Shown: one piece after another, positions 1-7,705 of the stretch
Position numbering within the stretch: the first letter of the stretch is position 1
Layout: each line of letters begins with the position of its first letter
NCBI RefSeq assembly: GCF_013283645.1
Contig: NZ_JABEKV010000004.1
Coordinates: forward strand, 672,889 to 736,888
Direction: 5' to 3'
DNA length: 64,000 bases
Source: Sinorhizobium psoraleae
GTDB lineage: Bacteria > Pseudomonadota > Alphaproteobacteria > Rhizobiales > Rhizobiaceae
The notes under the pieces: generated by a model
What the model saw: the letters and a program-made list of their open reading frames with translations, nothing else
Database searches by the model: none
Told to the model about the DNA's origin: nothing
Position numbers and translations under genes: made by a program

Positions 1-132
1 CGAGGTGATTTCGCCTGACACGGCGGGGACAGCGCCTGTGCGGTATTGGGACAGCGCGAAATGGAGAACACCGGCGACAACCAGCGAGAAGGTGAGAGCG
101 GCTAACGAAGCGCCAAGACCTGTTTTTACCAT
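1..132 (-). CDS. Membrane-anchored small protein, 5' part only
   Basis: Only the first 44 codons are in the window; the gene continues past the left edge. The ATG (130-132) follows a strong GAAGGGGG ribosome site. The visible product starts MVKTGLGASLAALTFSLVV, a hydrophobic stretch that is either an N-terminal membrane anchor or an uncleaved signal, followed by a polar segment. It is transcribed away from the terminase gene. I recognise no family, and the missing part could hold a domain. Confidence 0.55.
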   Translation of the reverse strand, partial: MVKTGLGASLAALTFSLVVAGVLHFALSQYRTGAVPAVSGEITS

Positions 133-364
133 GCCATACCCCCTTCAAGGGCCACGTTTTCGGCCCGTTGTCTTCAGATCGTGACATGGAGTTATTCTTG
201 TGGCGCCGGTCGCTCTGTTCCCCGAGTAACGCGAAACATGGTTAACGGGCGGTTTAAGACCAATTCGGCCGGCGCGTGAAATGCGCTGCGCGCGCGGCGC
301 GTGAGCGCAGCGCCGTTTGTTGCGGCGTCCTTTGCGCGTCGAGCGCGCGGCACACGCGGGTGGC

Positions 365-610
365 TTATTTTGTGGTGACGCCGTGGTCGGGAGCGCCTGC
401 GCTCGACCAGCAGGAGCAGGGTTCGCCGGCCGGACCGGTGCCATAGTAGCACTGCGTCTGGCGGGTCGTGCATTGCCGCGGGGAATTATCCACGACGGCG
501 GCGGCCACCTTGGGGCGGCGCGTGGGCGCGGGGGCGTCGGCGATCTCGGTGCACGAGGACGCCAGCGCCGAGAGGCAGAGCGTAATCAATAAGGTACGGC
601 TGATTCTCAT
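365..610 (-). CDS. Small cysteine-rich exported protein (possible lipoprotein)
   Basis: About 81 residues starting MRISRTLLITLCLSALASSC. This is a signal peptide ending at a Cys that could be lipidated, although the lipobox is not ideal (A at -3). The mature part is short and Cys-rich (QCTTRQTQCYYG, then EPCSCW). An upstream in-frame start at 721 would add 37 residues and bury the signal, so the inner ATG at 608-610 is preferred. It lies antisense to and just before the terminase gene, as prophage cargo. A second small Cys-rich exported protein lies at 8901-9173. Function unknown. Confidence 0.55.
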   Translation of the reverse strand: MRISRTLLITLCLSALASSCTEIADAPAPTRRPKVAAAVVDNSPRQCTTRQTQCYYGTGPAGEPCSCWSSAGAPDHGVTTK

Positions 611-663
611 TCCGATGGAATTTCCACGCCTGATCGCCAAAGGCAAGAGCCAATAATGGAACA

Positions 664-1440
664 ATGCGCGAACCGGCGGGGAAAAACGTGTCAAACCGAT
701 CCTGCGACCCCCTGACCGCAACGCCTGAAGCCTCGTCGCGCCCCGAGCCCTCCGATCTGCACGCGCTGCTGAAGGAGCAGGCTGTGCTGATGGCGGAGCT
801 CGACCGCCGGCGGCGCACCAATATTCTCGCCGGCTACCGGCCCTATGCCAGGCAGCGCGAATTCCATGCGGCGGGTGCCACCTTTCGCGAACGCCTGTTC
901 ATGGCCGGAAACCAGCTCGGCAAGACGCTGGCCGGCGCGGCGGAAGCGGCGATGCACCTGACGGGGCGCTACCCAAACTGGTGGGTGGGCCGGCGGTTCG
1001 ACAAGCCGATCGTGATGCTGGCGGGCTCGGAATCCTATGAGCTGACGCGCGACGGCGTACAGCGCTTGCTCGTCGGCCCGCCGCTCAACGAGGAGGACTG
1101 GGGCACCGGCTTCATCCCGAAGGCGGCGATCCAGGCGACCACGCGGCGTTCCGGCGCCTCCGGCGCGCTCGACAGCGTGACGGTGCGCCATGTCACGGGA
1201 AGCACCTCGACTCTGCTCTTCAAGGCTTATGAGCAGGGGCGCGGCAAATGGCAGGCGAATACGGTCGACTATGTCTGGTTCGACGAGGAGCCGCCGGAGG
1301 ACGTCTATTTCGAGGGGATCACGCGCACCAATGCGACGCGCGGATCGGTTGCCGTCACCTTCACGCCGCTCAAGGGCCTGAGCAGCGTGGTGGCGCGATA
1401 TCTCATGGAAAGTCGCCGGATCGCGAGGTCATCACCATGA
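664..1440 (+). CDS. Phage terminase large subunit, ATPase half (frame broken at 1409-1411)
   Basis: N-terminal packaging ATPase of the large terminase. It has Walker A GNQLGKT near residue 80 and Walker B VDYVWFDEEPP near residue 205. It drives DNA into the prohead. The frame ends early (RRIARSSP, stop 1438-1440). One extra A in the AAA at 1409-1411 would read MEKSPDREVITMTIE and join it to the next reading frame, giving about 494 residues, a normal length for the family. The start at 664 has a weak ribosome site and may lie further in. No small terminase gene is visible upstream in the window. Confidence 0.8.
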   Translation: MREPAGKNVSNRSCDPLTATPEASSRPEPSDLHALLKEQAVLMAELDRRRRTNILAGYRPYARQREFHAAGATFRERLFMAGNQLGKTLAGAAEAAMHLTGRYPNWWVGRRFDKPIVMLAGSESYELTRDGVQRLLVGPPLNEEDWGTGFIPKAAIQATTRRSGASGALDSVTVRHVTGSTSTLLFKAYEQGRGKWQANTVDYVWFDEEPPEDVYFEGITRTNATRGSVAVTFTPLKGLSSVVARYLMESRRIARSSP

Positions 1441-2147
1441 CGATCGAGGATGCCGAGCACTACACGGCGGAGGAGCGGCAGCGCATCATCGACAGCTATC
1501 CGGCGCATGAGCGCGAGGCGCGCACGAAAGGCGTGCCGGCGCTCGGTTCGGGGCGCGTCTTCCCGATGGCGGAGGAGGCGATCCGCGTCGATCCCTTCGA
1601 GATCCCGAAGCACTGGGTGCAGATCGGCGGGCTCGACTTCGGCTGGGACCACCCCTTCGCGGCCACGGCCTGTGCCTGGGATCGGGACGCCGACGTTTTT
1701 TATGTGACGAGAACCTATCGTGAGCGCGAGGCGACGCCGATCATCCATGCGGCGGCGCTGAAACCCTGGGGGCCGTGGCTGCCCTTCGCCTGGCCGCATG
1801 ACGGCTTGCAGCACGACAAGGGCAGCGGCGAACAGCTTGCCGCGCAATATCGCGGGCAGGGACTGGCGCTGCTTCCCGACCGGGCGACCTTCGACGACGG
1901 CACCAACGGCGTCGAGGCGGGGCTTTCCGACATGCTGCAGCGGATGCAGACCGGGCGCTGGAAAGTGTTTTCCACCTTGACCGACTGGTTCGAGGAATTC
2001 CGCCTCTACCACCGCAAGGACGGCCGGATCGTCAAGGAACGCGACGACCTCATCTCCGCCTCGCGCTACGCGCTGATGATGAAACGGTTCGCAAAGGTGA
2101 AGACCGATGCCGCGGCGTGGAAGTTCACGGATCGGAAGGTGGTTTGA
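1437..2147 (+). CDS. Phage terminase large subunit, nuclease half
   Basis: C-terminal RNase H-like nuclease half of the same terminase, in the -1 frame relative to the ATPase half. It carries GGLDFGWDHP (first catalytic Asp region) and ends with the usual RDDLISASRYALMMKRF segment. As sequenced it could start at ATG 1437, which overlaps the upstream stop as ATGA and has GAGG at 1425-1428, eight bases away. A two-polypeptide terminase is therefore not impossible. A one-base loss in a single ancestral gene, or a sequencing error in an A run, is the simpler explanation. Confidence 0.75.
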   Translation: MTIEDAEHYTAEERQRIIDSYPAHEREARTKGVPALGSGRVFPMAEEAIRVDPFEIPKHWVQIGGLDFGWDHPFAATACAWDRDADVFYVTRTYREREATPIIHAAALKPWGPWLPFAWPHDGLQHDKGSGEQLAAQYRGQGLALLPDRATFDDGTNGVEAGLSDMLQRMQTGRWKVFSTLTDWFEEFRLYHRKDGRIVKERDDLISASRYALMMKRFAKVKTDAAAWKFTDRKVV

Positions 2148-2319
2148 GGGGGATGCCGACGAAGCGGCGGATGAGGGATTAGCCCACAGGGAGTAGAGAT
2201 CCACGCTTCGTTCGCGAAGCGTTCCTTCGGCGTTCGTAATTACTTGAGCCGAGCGTTGTGTAAGCGGCGAGCAACGGGCGTGGCGAACTGCGCAATCGCG
2301 GACGGAATTGCTTCCAAAT

Positions 2320-2448
2320 CTAGTTTTCCGGAATGATTGGCGGCGTGGTGGGCGGCTGTGGCGCTTCAGGTTTGAACGCGAGGATGCTCACCACCAGAGC
2401 GATGAGGATGAGTATGAGCGCCAGAAACGCGATGCCTGCCTTGTCCAT
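2320..2448 (-). CDS. 42-residue single-span membrane protein
   Basis: A short frame, MDKAGIAFLALILILIALVV onward. It has one strongly hydrophobic helix and a proline-rich tail (EAPQPPTTPPIIPEN). The ATG at 2446-2448 has GGGA just upstream. It is the last of a run of tiny minus-strand genes wedged between the + strand terminase and portal genes. The membrane helix with a polar tail makes a random frame unlikely, but function is unknown. Confidence 0.5.
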   Translation of the reverse strand: MDKAGIAFLALILILIALVVSILAFKPEAPQPPTTPPIIPEN

Positions 2449-2533
2449 TTCCCATCATGGGGAACCGAATGTGAGCAAATCTAGGCATGATGGGCTCGCG
2501 GGACGCAAAAGCCTCGTTTTCAGGTCCAGCCTG

Positions 2534-2713
2534 TCATTGCGCCTGGGTCTGGGCAGCCGGCAAGTAAACCTTGGCGGCGGCGTGCTCCTCGCTGGTCAAG
2601 GATCCTGCGAGTAGAAGATAGCCTGATATGGCGACCGCAGAGAGCAGTAGAATGCTCACGGGCAGGCCCGTCGAAGCGTGATATTCCGGTCCTCGGTAGT
2701 CTTTTCCAGCCAT
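2534..2713 (-). CDS. 59-residue single-span membrane protein
   Basis: Product starts MAGKDYRGPEYHASTGLP, then one hydrophobic helix (VSILLLSAVAISGYLLLAG) and a short polar tail. The ATG at 2711-2713 has GGAG about nine bases upstream, which is why it is chosen over a longer frame reaching 2824. It belongs to the minus-strand cargo nest between terminase and portal. No family recognised. Confidence 0.55.
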   Translation of the reverse strand: MAGKDYRGPEYHASTGLPVSILLLSAVAISGYLLLAGSLTSEEHAAAKVYLPAAQTQAQ

Positions 2714-2855
2714 GATAACGAACTCCACTCTTGCACATACGACAACGTGCCATCTGCGCGGCTGGTTCCGGCACGATGGTTGGTTATGGATAACAAAGGT
2801 CGAGGCTTTGTAACGCACCGGCATTATACCATGCCGGTCAGCGTACGGCCGGAGA

Positions 2856-2969
2856 TTACGGGTGATGGGCAGCCATCTGCCGCCACAAGTTCACTATCTG
2901 TTCGTAGCTATTCCTGGTAACGCCAGGAATCAAGGAAACATGCAGCGGGGTGGTCGCCTTTACCGACAT
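2856..2969 (-). CDS. 37-residue protein coupled to the gene before it
   Basis: Starts at ATG 2967-2969, which overlaps the TGA of the upstream minus-strand gene as TGATG, a classic coupling arrangement. Product MSVKATTPLHVSLIPGVTRN and 17 more residues, soluble and without recognised motifs. The coupling is the main support. It could still be a chance frame. Confidence 0.35.
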   Translation of the reverse strand: MSVKATTPLHVSLIPGVTRNSYEQIVNLWRQMAAHHP

Positions 2970-3169
2970 CACTGCGTCAAGCGATCGGACTGGTTGATTT
3001 GATCTGCCGTTGGCGGCGTTTTGTAGCCGGTAAAGATGGTAGGCTCCGGTCGGAAGGCCCAAACCACCATGATGCTTATCGTGACGAGGATCAGAGAGAA
3101 AACAAGACGATGTGGTGGAGCGCTGGGAATGCAGGTTTCAGCATTCGTCGCCGTTGTCAGGTCAGGCAT
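2969..3169 (-). CDS. Small single-span membrane protein
   Basis: About 66 residues from MPDLTTATNAET: a polar N-terminus, one membrane helix (LVFSLILVTISIMVVWAF) and a polar C-terminal tail of about 25 residues. The same frame extends upstream to 3241, so the start is uncertain, and neither candidate has a good ribosome site. It is coupled by TGATG to the 37-residue gene downstream and is part of the opposite-strand nest in the prophage. Confidence 0.5.
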   Translation of the reverse strand: MPDLTTATNAETCIPSAPPHRLVFSLILVTISIMVVWAFRPEPTIFTGYKTPPTADQINQSDRLTQ

Positions 3170-3305
3170 CTCTGGCAAGGAAACGCGCGAGCGGCTTCTT
3201 AAGTCCTCGCGGGCCGTGCGGCTCAGGAATGGTCGCCGCATGGCAACACGAGTGGGAGCGTAGCATGTTCTTTGCTTGCCGTCCCTGACCGTGGTCGCGG
3301 CAGCC

Positions 3306-3539
3306 TCAAATTATCAATTGCACGATATGGGAGAAGGGCGTCATCGCCCACTTGCCGCTATCGTCCTTCGCCGTCTTGTAGATGATGAAGTCCCGGCCGA
3401 CGGTGAACTTTCCGTGCATGGTGATCTCATTGCCGGTCGAGAGAATTGCTCGAAGTTCGTTCGTGTGGCGTTGCTCGATTTGGGCACTGATCAGATCGGC
3501 GAGGACCTGATCCAGAGTATCCGGTTTCGTATCGGTCAT
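3306..3539 (-). CDS. Hypothetical prophage protein (77 aa)
   Basis: Soluble 77-residue product starting MTDTKPDTLDQVLADLISAQ. A helical N-terminal half is followed by a likely beta-rich half (KFTVGRDFIIYKTAKDDSGKW). The ATG at 3537-3539 is preferred over an upstream in-frame start at 3587. It has no membrane segment, unlike its neighbours. Family not recognised. Confidence 0.5.
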   Translation of the reverse strand: MTDTKPDTLDQVLADLISAQIEQRHTNELRAILSTGNEITMHGKFTVGRDFIIYKTAKDDSGKWAMTPFSHIVQLII

Positions 3540-3699
3540 TGGAAGCCCCAGAGCGTGTTGCGACAGGCAGGCTGTTGATGGCGCCATAAATCGAGGCGGT
3601 AGGCAAGGGTTACGCGGTTTCTCGAACTATCGCCATCCCATTCACGAGGAGGCGGCCGATCGCTCGCCAGCCTCTCCGCAACCATTTCGCAACGGCCGT

Positions 3700-4092
3700 T
3701 CAAGGCGTCGGCAATCGTTCAACGATGTCGAAGCGCTGGCATGTGCTGGCTGCCGGCACGATATCGAGGCGATCACCGATCTTGTAGCCGTCCTCCGGGA
3801 CGCCCAGTTCCACGGCCGCTTCGCATTGATAGGTCTTTCGGTTGTGCGTCCTGGTGAATGAAATCGTGCCCACCGTGACAGTCTTTCGCCGGCCGGGGTC
3901 CAAACCTCGTTATCTGACGGCAATCACCTCGTCACGTACGCTCGTGACCGTTGCGACCGAATGCGGGAAACTGTTCACGCGCCATGCCCAGAAGGCAAGG
4001 CAAAGCGCGAGAAAGATCGCGGCGCTTCCGCAGAACGCGCCGTAAACGGCAAGGCTTATCGCCTTCCGGTCTTTGTCAACAATCTCAGTCAT
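3700..4092 (-). pseudogene. DUF3592-like membrane protein with an in-frame stop
   Basis: The first 60 codons encode a membrane helix (GSAAIFLALCLAFWAW) followed by SVATVTSVRDEVIAVR, then TAA at 3910-3912. The same frame stays open beyond it to 3700 and reads KTVTVGTISFTRTHNRKTYQ, then GYKIGDRLDIVP. Helix, beta-rich part and a Y-x-(I/V)-GDR-x-(D/V) segment are the usual order of DUF3592-type proteins. This looks like one gene cut by a nonsense change. Alternatives are a functional 60-residue stub, or a second start at TTG 3901-3903. Confidence 0.5.
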
Positions 4093-4218
4093 TTGTGCCC
4101 CCGCAACCGATGCGCAAGCTAACGGCTCGCGCAGGCCAAGCGCGCCGAGGCGAAGCCCCATGCGCAGGCGCACCATCACAACACAAACTGGACATCCCAC
4201 CGCCCGAAAGGTTCTCCG

Positions 4219-6273
4219 ATGGCTGCAATGACCGATGAACGCCTGGCCCCACTGGTCAGCCAACTGGTGAAGGACTGCGAAGACTATCGCGATACGCTCG
4301 CGGTCGATCGCATCAAGGCGATGGAATATTACGACGGCACGATGAGGGACGTGCCGGCGGACGCCAACCGCTCGAAAGTGGTTTCGCGTGATTGCCGCGC
4401 GGCGATCAAGAAGGTGCTGCCGTCGCTGATCCGCACCATCCTCGGCAACGACAAGGTGGTGGAATACGCGCCCGTCAACGAGGGCGACGAGGCGGCGGCG
4501 GAACAGGCGACCGACTACATCAACTACATCGTCTTTCCCGAAAGCGACGGCTACGACGCCGTGCAGGACGCGGCGCACGACGCCTTGAAGCTCCGCAACG
4601 GCGTGATCCGCTGGTGGTACGAGAACAAGATTTCCGTCGCGGTCTCCACCCATACGGGGCTCGACGAGACGGCGCTCGTCCAGCTCGTCGGCGATGACTC
4701 GGTGGAGGTGCTCGAGCAGTCGCAGACGATCGAAAAGATCCAGACACTCGAGGGCGTGATCGAGCAGCCGAGCTACAGCGTGAAGATCCGCCGAAAGGTG
4801 GAGCGCGGCACGCCGCGGCTGGCGGCGGTGCCGCTCGAAGAGTTCATGATCCATCCGGACGCGCTCTCGATCGAGGAGAGCCCGATCACCGGCATTGCCA
4901 CACGCATGCGCCGCTCGGATCTCATCGCGATGGGGCATGACCGCGACCTCATCGAAGGCCTGCCGGCCTCGACCGGCGATAGCGGCCGCGACGACGAAGA
5001 GTTCATCCGACGGCGCGATGCCTTCGCCGCAAGGGATGCGGTGCCGAAGGCGCTGGAGGAGGTGGATTATTACGAGCTCTACGTGAAGGTCGACGCGGAC
5101 GACGACGGCATTGCGGAACTGCGACGCCTTGTCTTTGCCGGCGGCACCGGCGCGGAGAACCTGCTTTCGAACGACGAATGGGACGAGGTGCCCTTCGCCG
5201 ACTTGATCGTCGAGCGGCGGCCGCACCAGCGCGAGGGCGGCTCCGTCACCGACGACATGGCGGAAATCCAGCGGGTGAAGACCGTGCTGATGCGCCAGAC
5301 GCTCGACAATCTCTACTGGCAGAACAACCAGCAGCCGATCGTCCAGGAAGGGGCGATCGCCAATCCGGAAGCCGTGCTCAACCCGAAATTCGGCCAGCCG
5401 ATCCGCGTCAGCCAGGGCATCGATGCGCGCGCGGCGCTCGGCTACACGATGGTGCCGTTCGTCGCGAAAGAGTCTTTCGCGATGCTTTCCTATCTTGACC
5501 AGGAGGCGACAGACCGCACCGGCATTTCCGACGCCTCGAGCGGGCTTGCCCCGGACGCGCTTCAGAACATGACGGCGCGGGCGACGGCGCTGGTCGAGCA
5601 GGCGGGGATCGGCCAGACGGAACTGATGGTGCGCACCTTTGCGCAAGGGTTGCGGCGCGTGTTCAAGGGGCTGCTCAGGCTTGTCATCAAGCACCAGGAC
5701 CGGCCGCGCACAGTCAGGCTGCGCGGCCAATGGGCGAGCTTCGACCCGCGCCACTGGAACGCCGAGATGGACGCGACCGTCAATACCGGGCTCGGCGCCG
5801 GCACCCGCGAGCGCGACATGATGATGATCCAGATGATCCAGCAGCTGCAGGAAAAGCTTCTGATGACGCTCGGGCCGGACAATCCTTATGTCTCGCCGGA
5901 CAACCTCTACAACGGCATTGCCAAATCGGTGGAGGCGGCCGGGCTGAAGTCGCCCGATCTCTATTTCACCAAGCCGACGCCGGAGGAGATTGGGCGGCGG
6001 ATGCAGGCAAGCGCCAGCCAGCCGAACCCGGAAATGCAGAAGCTGGAGATGCGGGCCAAAGCCGATGCCGAGAGGGCGCGGCTTTCAGCGGAGAACGACC
6101 GGCGGAAGCTGGAGATCGACCGCGAGCTGAGGCTTGCCGAGATCCAGCAGAAGGGTGCTCTCAAGCGCTACCAGATTGACGCGGAGCTGAACCTGAAACG
6201 CCAGCAGAACGCCGCGGAAATGATGGGCGGCGAGCCTCTGGCGGCGGCGCATATTGGGGGGATCCCGGGGTGA
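4219..6273 (+). CDS. Phage portal protein (P22-like)
   Basis: 684 residues, close to the 700-odd of P22-type portals. It forms the dodecameric ring through which DNA enters and leaves the head. The N-terminal region (AMEYYDGTMRDVPADANRSK) and the long helical C-terminus rich in Glu, Arg and Gln (about residues 590-670) fit the family, as does its position between terminase and scaffold. The frame is intact. Its stop overlaps the GTG of the next gene, so the putative toxin gene is translationally coupled to a highly expressed head gene. Confidence 0.85.
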   Translation: MAAMTDERLAPLVSQLVKDCEDYRDTLAVDRIKAMEYYDGTMRDVPADANRSKVVSRDCRAAIKKVLPSLIRTILGNDKVVEYAPVNEGDEAAAEQATDYINYIVFPESDGYDAVQDAAHDALKLRNGVIRWWYENKISVAVSTHTGLDETALVQLVGDDSVEVLEQSQTIEKIQTLEGVIEQPSYSVKIRRKVERGTPRLAAVPLEEFMIHPDALSIEESPITGIATRMRRSDLIAMGHDRDLIEGLPASTGDSGRDDEEFIRRRDAFAARDAVPKALEEVDYYELYVKVDADDDGIAELRRLVFAGGTGAENLLSNDEWDEVPFADLIVERRPHQREGGSVTDDMAEIQRVKTVLMRQTLDNLYWQNNQQPIVQEGAIANPEAVLNPKFGQPIRVSQGIDARAALGYTMVPFVAKESFAMLSYLDQEATDRTGISDASSGLAPDALQNMTARATALVEQAGIGQTELMVRTFAQGLRRVFKGLLRLVIKHQDRPRTVRLRGQWASFDPRHWNAEMDATVNTGLGAGTRERDMMMIQMIQQLQEKLLMTLGPDNPYVSPDNLYNGIAKSVEAAGLKSPDLYFTKPTPEEIGRRMQASASQPNPEMQKLEMRAKADAERARLSAENDRRKLEIDRELRLAEIQQKGALKRYQIDAELNLKRQQNAAEMMGGEPLAAAHIGGIPG

Positions 6274-6935
6274 GGAGAATTAGCGACTTAGACGACTTTT
6301 GCGAAGCGCCGATGGGAATCGGCGGCGCCCTAGAACTGCGCGATTTCGGCGAGGGGGCGAGAAGCCACTTACCGACGTGGGGCCGCAGCGAGAGCCGGCA
6401 TAGCTGGGGCGGCACTGAATTTGCCCAGGCTCGGCCGCCTGCAAGGCGCGGCCTCCCGGCAAGAACGCCGGCGCAAGAACAGATGGCGGATCAAATAGGG
6501 ATCCTCATGGGGCAGATACGACACCTCAACCCCAACGAGGCGTTTCTGGAGCCGCCGGGCGGCTCCTCTTCCATTCAGGCGAGAGACAATTTGCAGCGGC
6601 GGCTGGAAGAGCTTCAAAGAGCTCAGACTGTGGATCCCCGCACCGGGCTACCCATTCAACGCTACATCCTCGACCCGAGAGGCAACATCGCCTTCGAACC
6701 GCTGGGAGGAAGTACGGTACCTGGCGCAAATCCTGTCGATACACACACGCGCTATCCGAATGGCTCGAACTATCACAGAATGAACCCGCAGGGGCATGGC
6801 TCCAGAAAAACGCCGCATGGACATGGACACCTGTTGGGCACTGGTACAGGCAAGACGTATCAGGGCCCTTCGATTGACATTTGGGGTAATGTGGTGCCGT
6901 ACAACAGCCCTGATGCACATTGGCCGATGAGGTAA
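6270..6935 (+). CDS. Putative polymorphic toxin, type 24-like C-terminal domain
   Basis: 221 residues. The C-terminal 70 contain VDTHTRYPNGSNYHRMNPQG, TPHGHGHLLGTG and SIDIWGNVVPYNSPDAHWP, a His-, Asn- and Gly-rich pattern I associate with the type 24 (Ntox24-like) polymorphic toxin domain, a predicted RNase. The N-terminal 130 residues are low in recognisable structure; no secretion or signal domain is visible. It starts at GTG 6270, overlapping the portal stop, with a run of G upstream. The likely immunity gene begins five bases after its stop. Toxic activity is inferred from domain resemblance and the neighbour. Confidence 0.6.
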   Translation: MRRISDLDDFCEAPMGIGGALELRDFGEGARSHLPTWGRSESRHSWGGTEFAQARPPARRGLPARTPAQEQMADQIGILMGQIRHLNPNEAFLEPPGGSSSIQARDNLQRRLEELQRAQTVDPRTGLPIQRYILDPRGNIAFEPLGGSTVPGANPVDTHTRYPNGSNYHRMNPQGHGSRKTPHGHGHLLGTGTGKTYQGPSIDIWGNVVPYNSPDAHWPMR

Positions 6936-6939
6936 GAGA

Positions 6940-7338
6940 ATGAAGCCCGACGAATTCCTGAACACGATCTACCTCGGCGACCGCGCCTGCAAGACCATCA
7001 TGCTTGATGGTTGGAAGAAAGAGGTCAAAATCCAGGTCGACGCCATATCGCGGGTTCGCGGAGAGACCTGGGATTTCTATACGGCCGAAGATATTGAGGA
7101 TGGCTTCTTGGTGTTCGAGGGGGTCGATTACATCTCATTCGATCCGCCTGGCATCATTCCGAATGACGATTTCGGTGATATCGAATTCCTGGGTTTTGAC
7201 GACGGCCGATTCACGGTGATGATCAGTATGGGTTTTTGTGACGAAGCTGGAGTTTATGGTTCCGTGAAAACCAAAATCCGGGCGAAGGCGGTGGCCATCG
7301 AGAAGCCGGGCGAGGAAGATGCGCGGATTCGGGACTAG
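6940..7338 (+). CDS. Putative immunity protein (DUF6258-like)
   Basis: 132 residues, acidic, starting MKPDEFLNTIYLGDRACKTI. The pattern (YLGDRACK, DGWKKEVKIQVDAISR, GFLVFEGVDYISFDPPG) matches my memory of the DUF6258 family, often found next to polymorphic toxins as immunity proteins. It is directly downstream of the toxin-like gene on the same strand. Cytoplasmic, presumably binding and blocking the toxin. The pairing is an inference from adjacency and family. Confidence 0.6.
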   Translation: MKPDEFLNTIYLGDRACKTIMLDGWKKEVKIQVDAISRVRGETWDFYTAEDIEDGFLVFEGVDYISFDPPGIIPNDDFGDIEFLGFDDGRFTVMISMGFCDEAGVYGSVKTKIRAKAVAIEKPGEEDARIRD

Positions 7339-7705
7339 ATTGGCGGCTGCAATTATCGGACGAGGCGAGTGCGCCTCCGTTGACCGTCCGGGGGCAAATC
7401 CTTAATCACCAATACGGAAGCCGTGCCTCAACCCAAAATCGGTCAGAGACTGGCCTACGATCCGGGCGGGGCAATGTCATCCTGGTGCCGGGACGGAACT
7501 TAACGCCATCACAGCGGCAACGTCGGGCGGCAGGATCCGACCGGTACCCAGACTCTCGTTATCGTCGCAACGACGAGGAATATAACGAGCGTAAATCTGC
7601 CGCAGCGAGGAGGCGAACGCGGAGTGGCCGTAGTCCATGCAGCCGTGGCGGCATTTCGGCGGAGGCCCTCGTCATCGGCGGTGCGTGCATTCGGGGAGTT
7701 GAAAC
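7339..7705 (+). other. Gene-free stretch with a portal-gene-like remnant
   Basis: No convincing gene. About 65 bases from 7381 resemble the portal gene at about 5340-5405: both contain CGGAAGCCGTGC followed by TCAACCC and AAA, with a few substitutions and single-base gaps. The rest shows nothing I can name. A frame from 7380 to 7913 runs over the start of the next gene and has arginine-rich, random-looking composition. Confidence 0.4.

Noticed and set aside
1405..1415. Programmed -1 frameshift in the terminase
   Set aside because: ATG GAA AGT has no X-XXY-YYZ slippery heptamer and no clear downstream stimulator was seen; a simple base loss fits better.
3910..5754. Long minus-strand reading frame of 614 codons
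   Set aside because: It is the mirror of the portal gene: Arg/His/Asp-rich with no family pattern. Only its last 60 codons (from 4092) belong to a real small gene.
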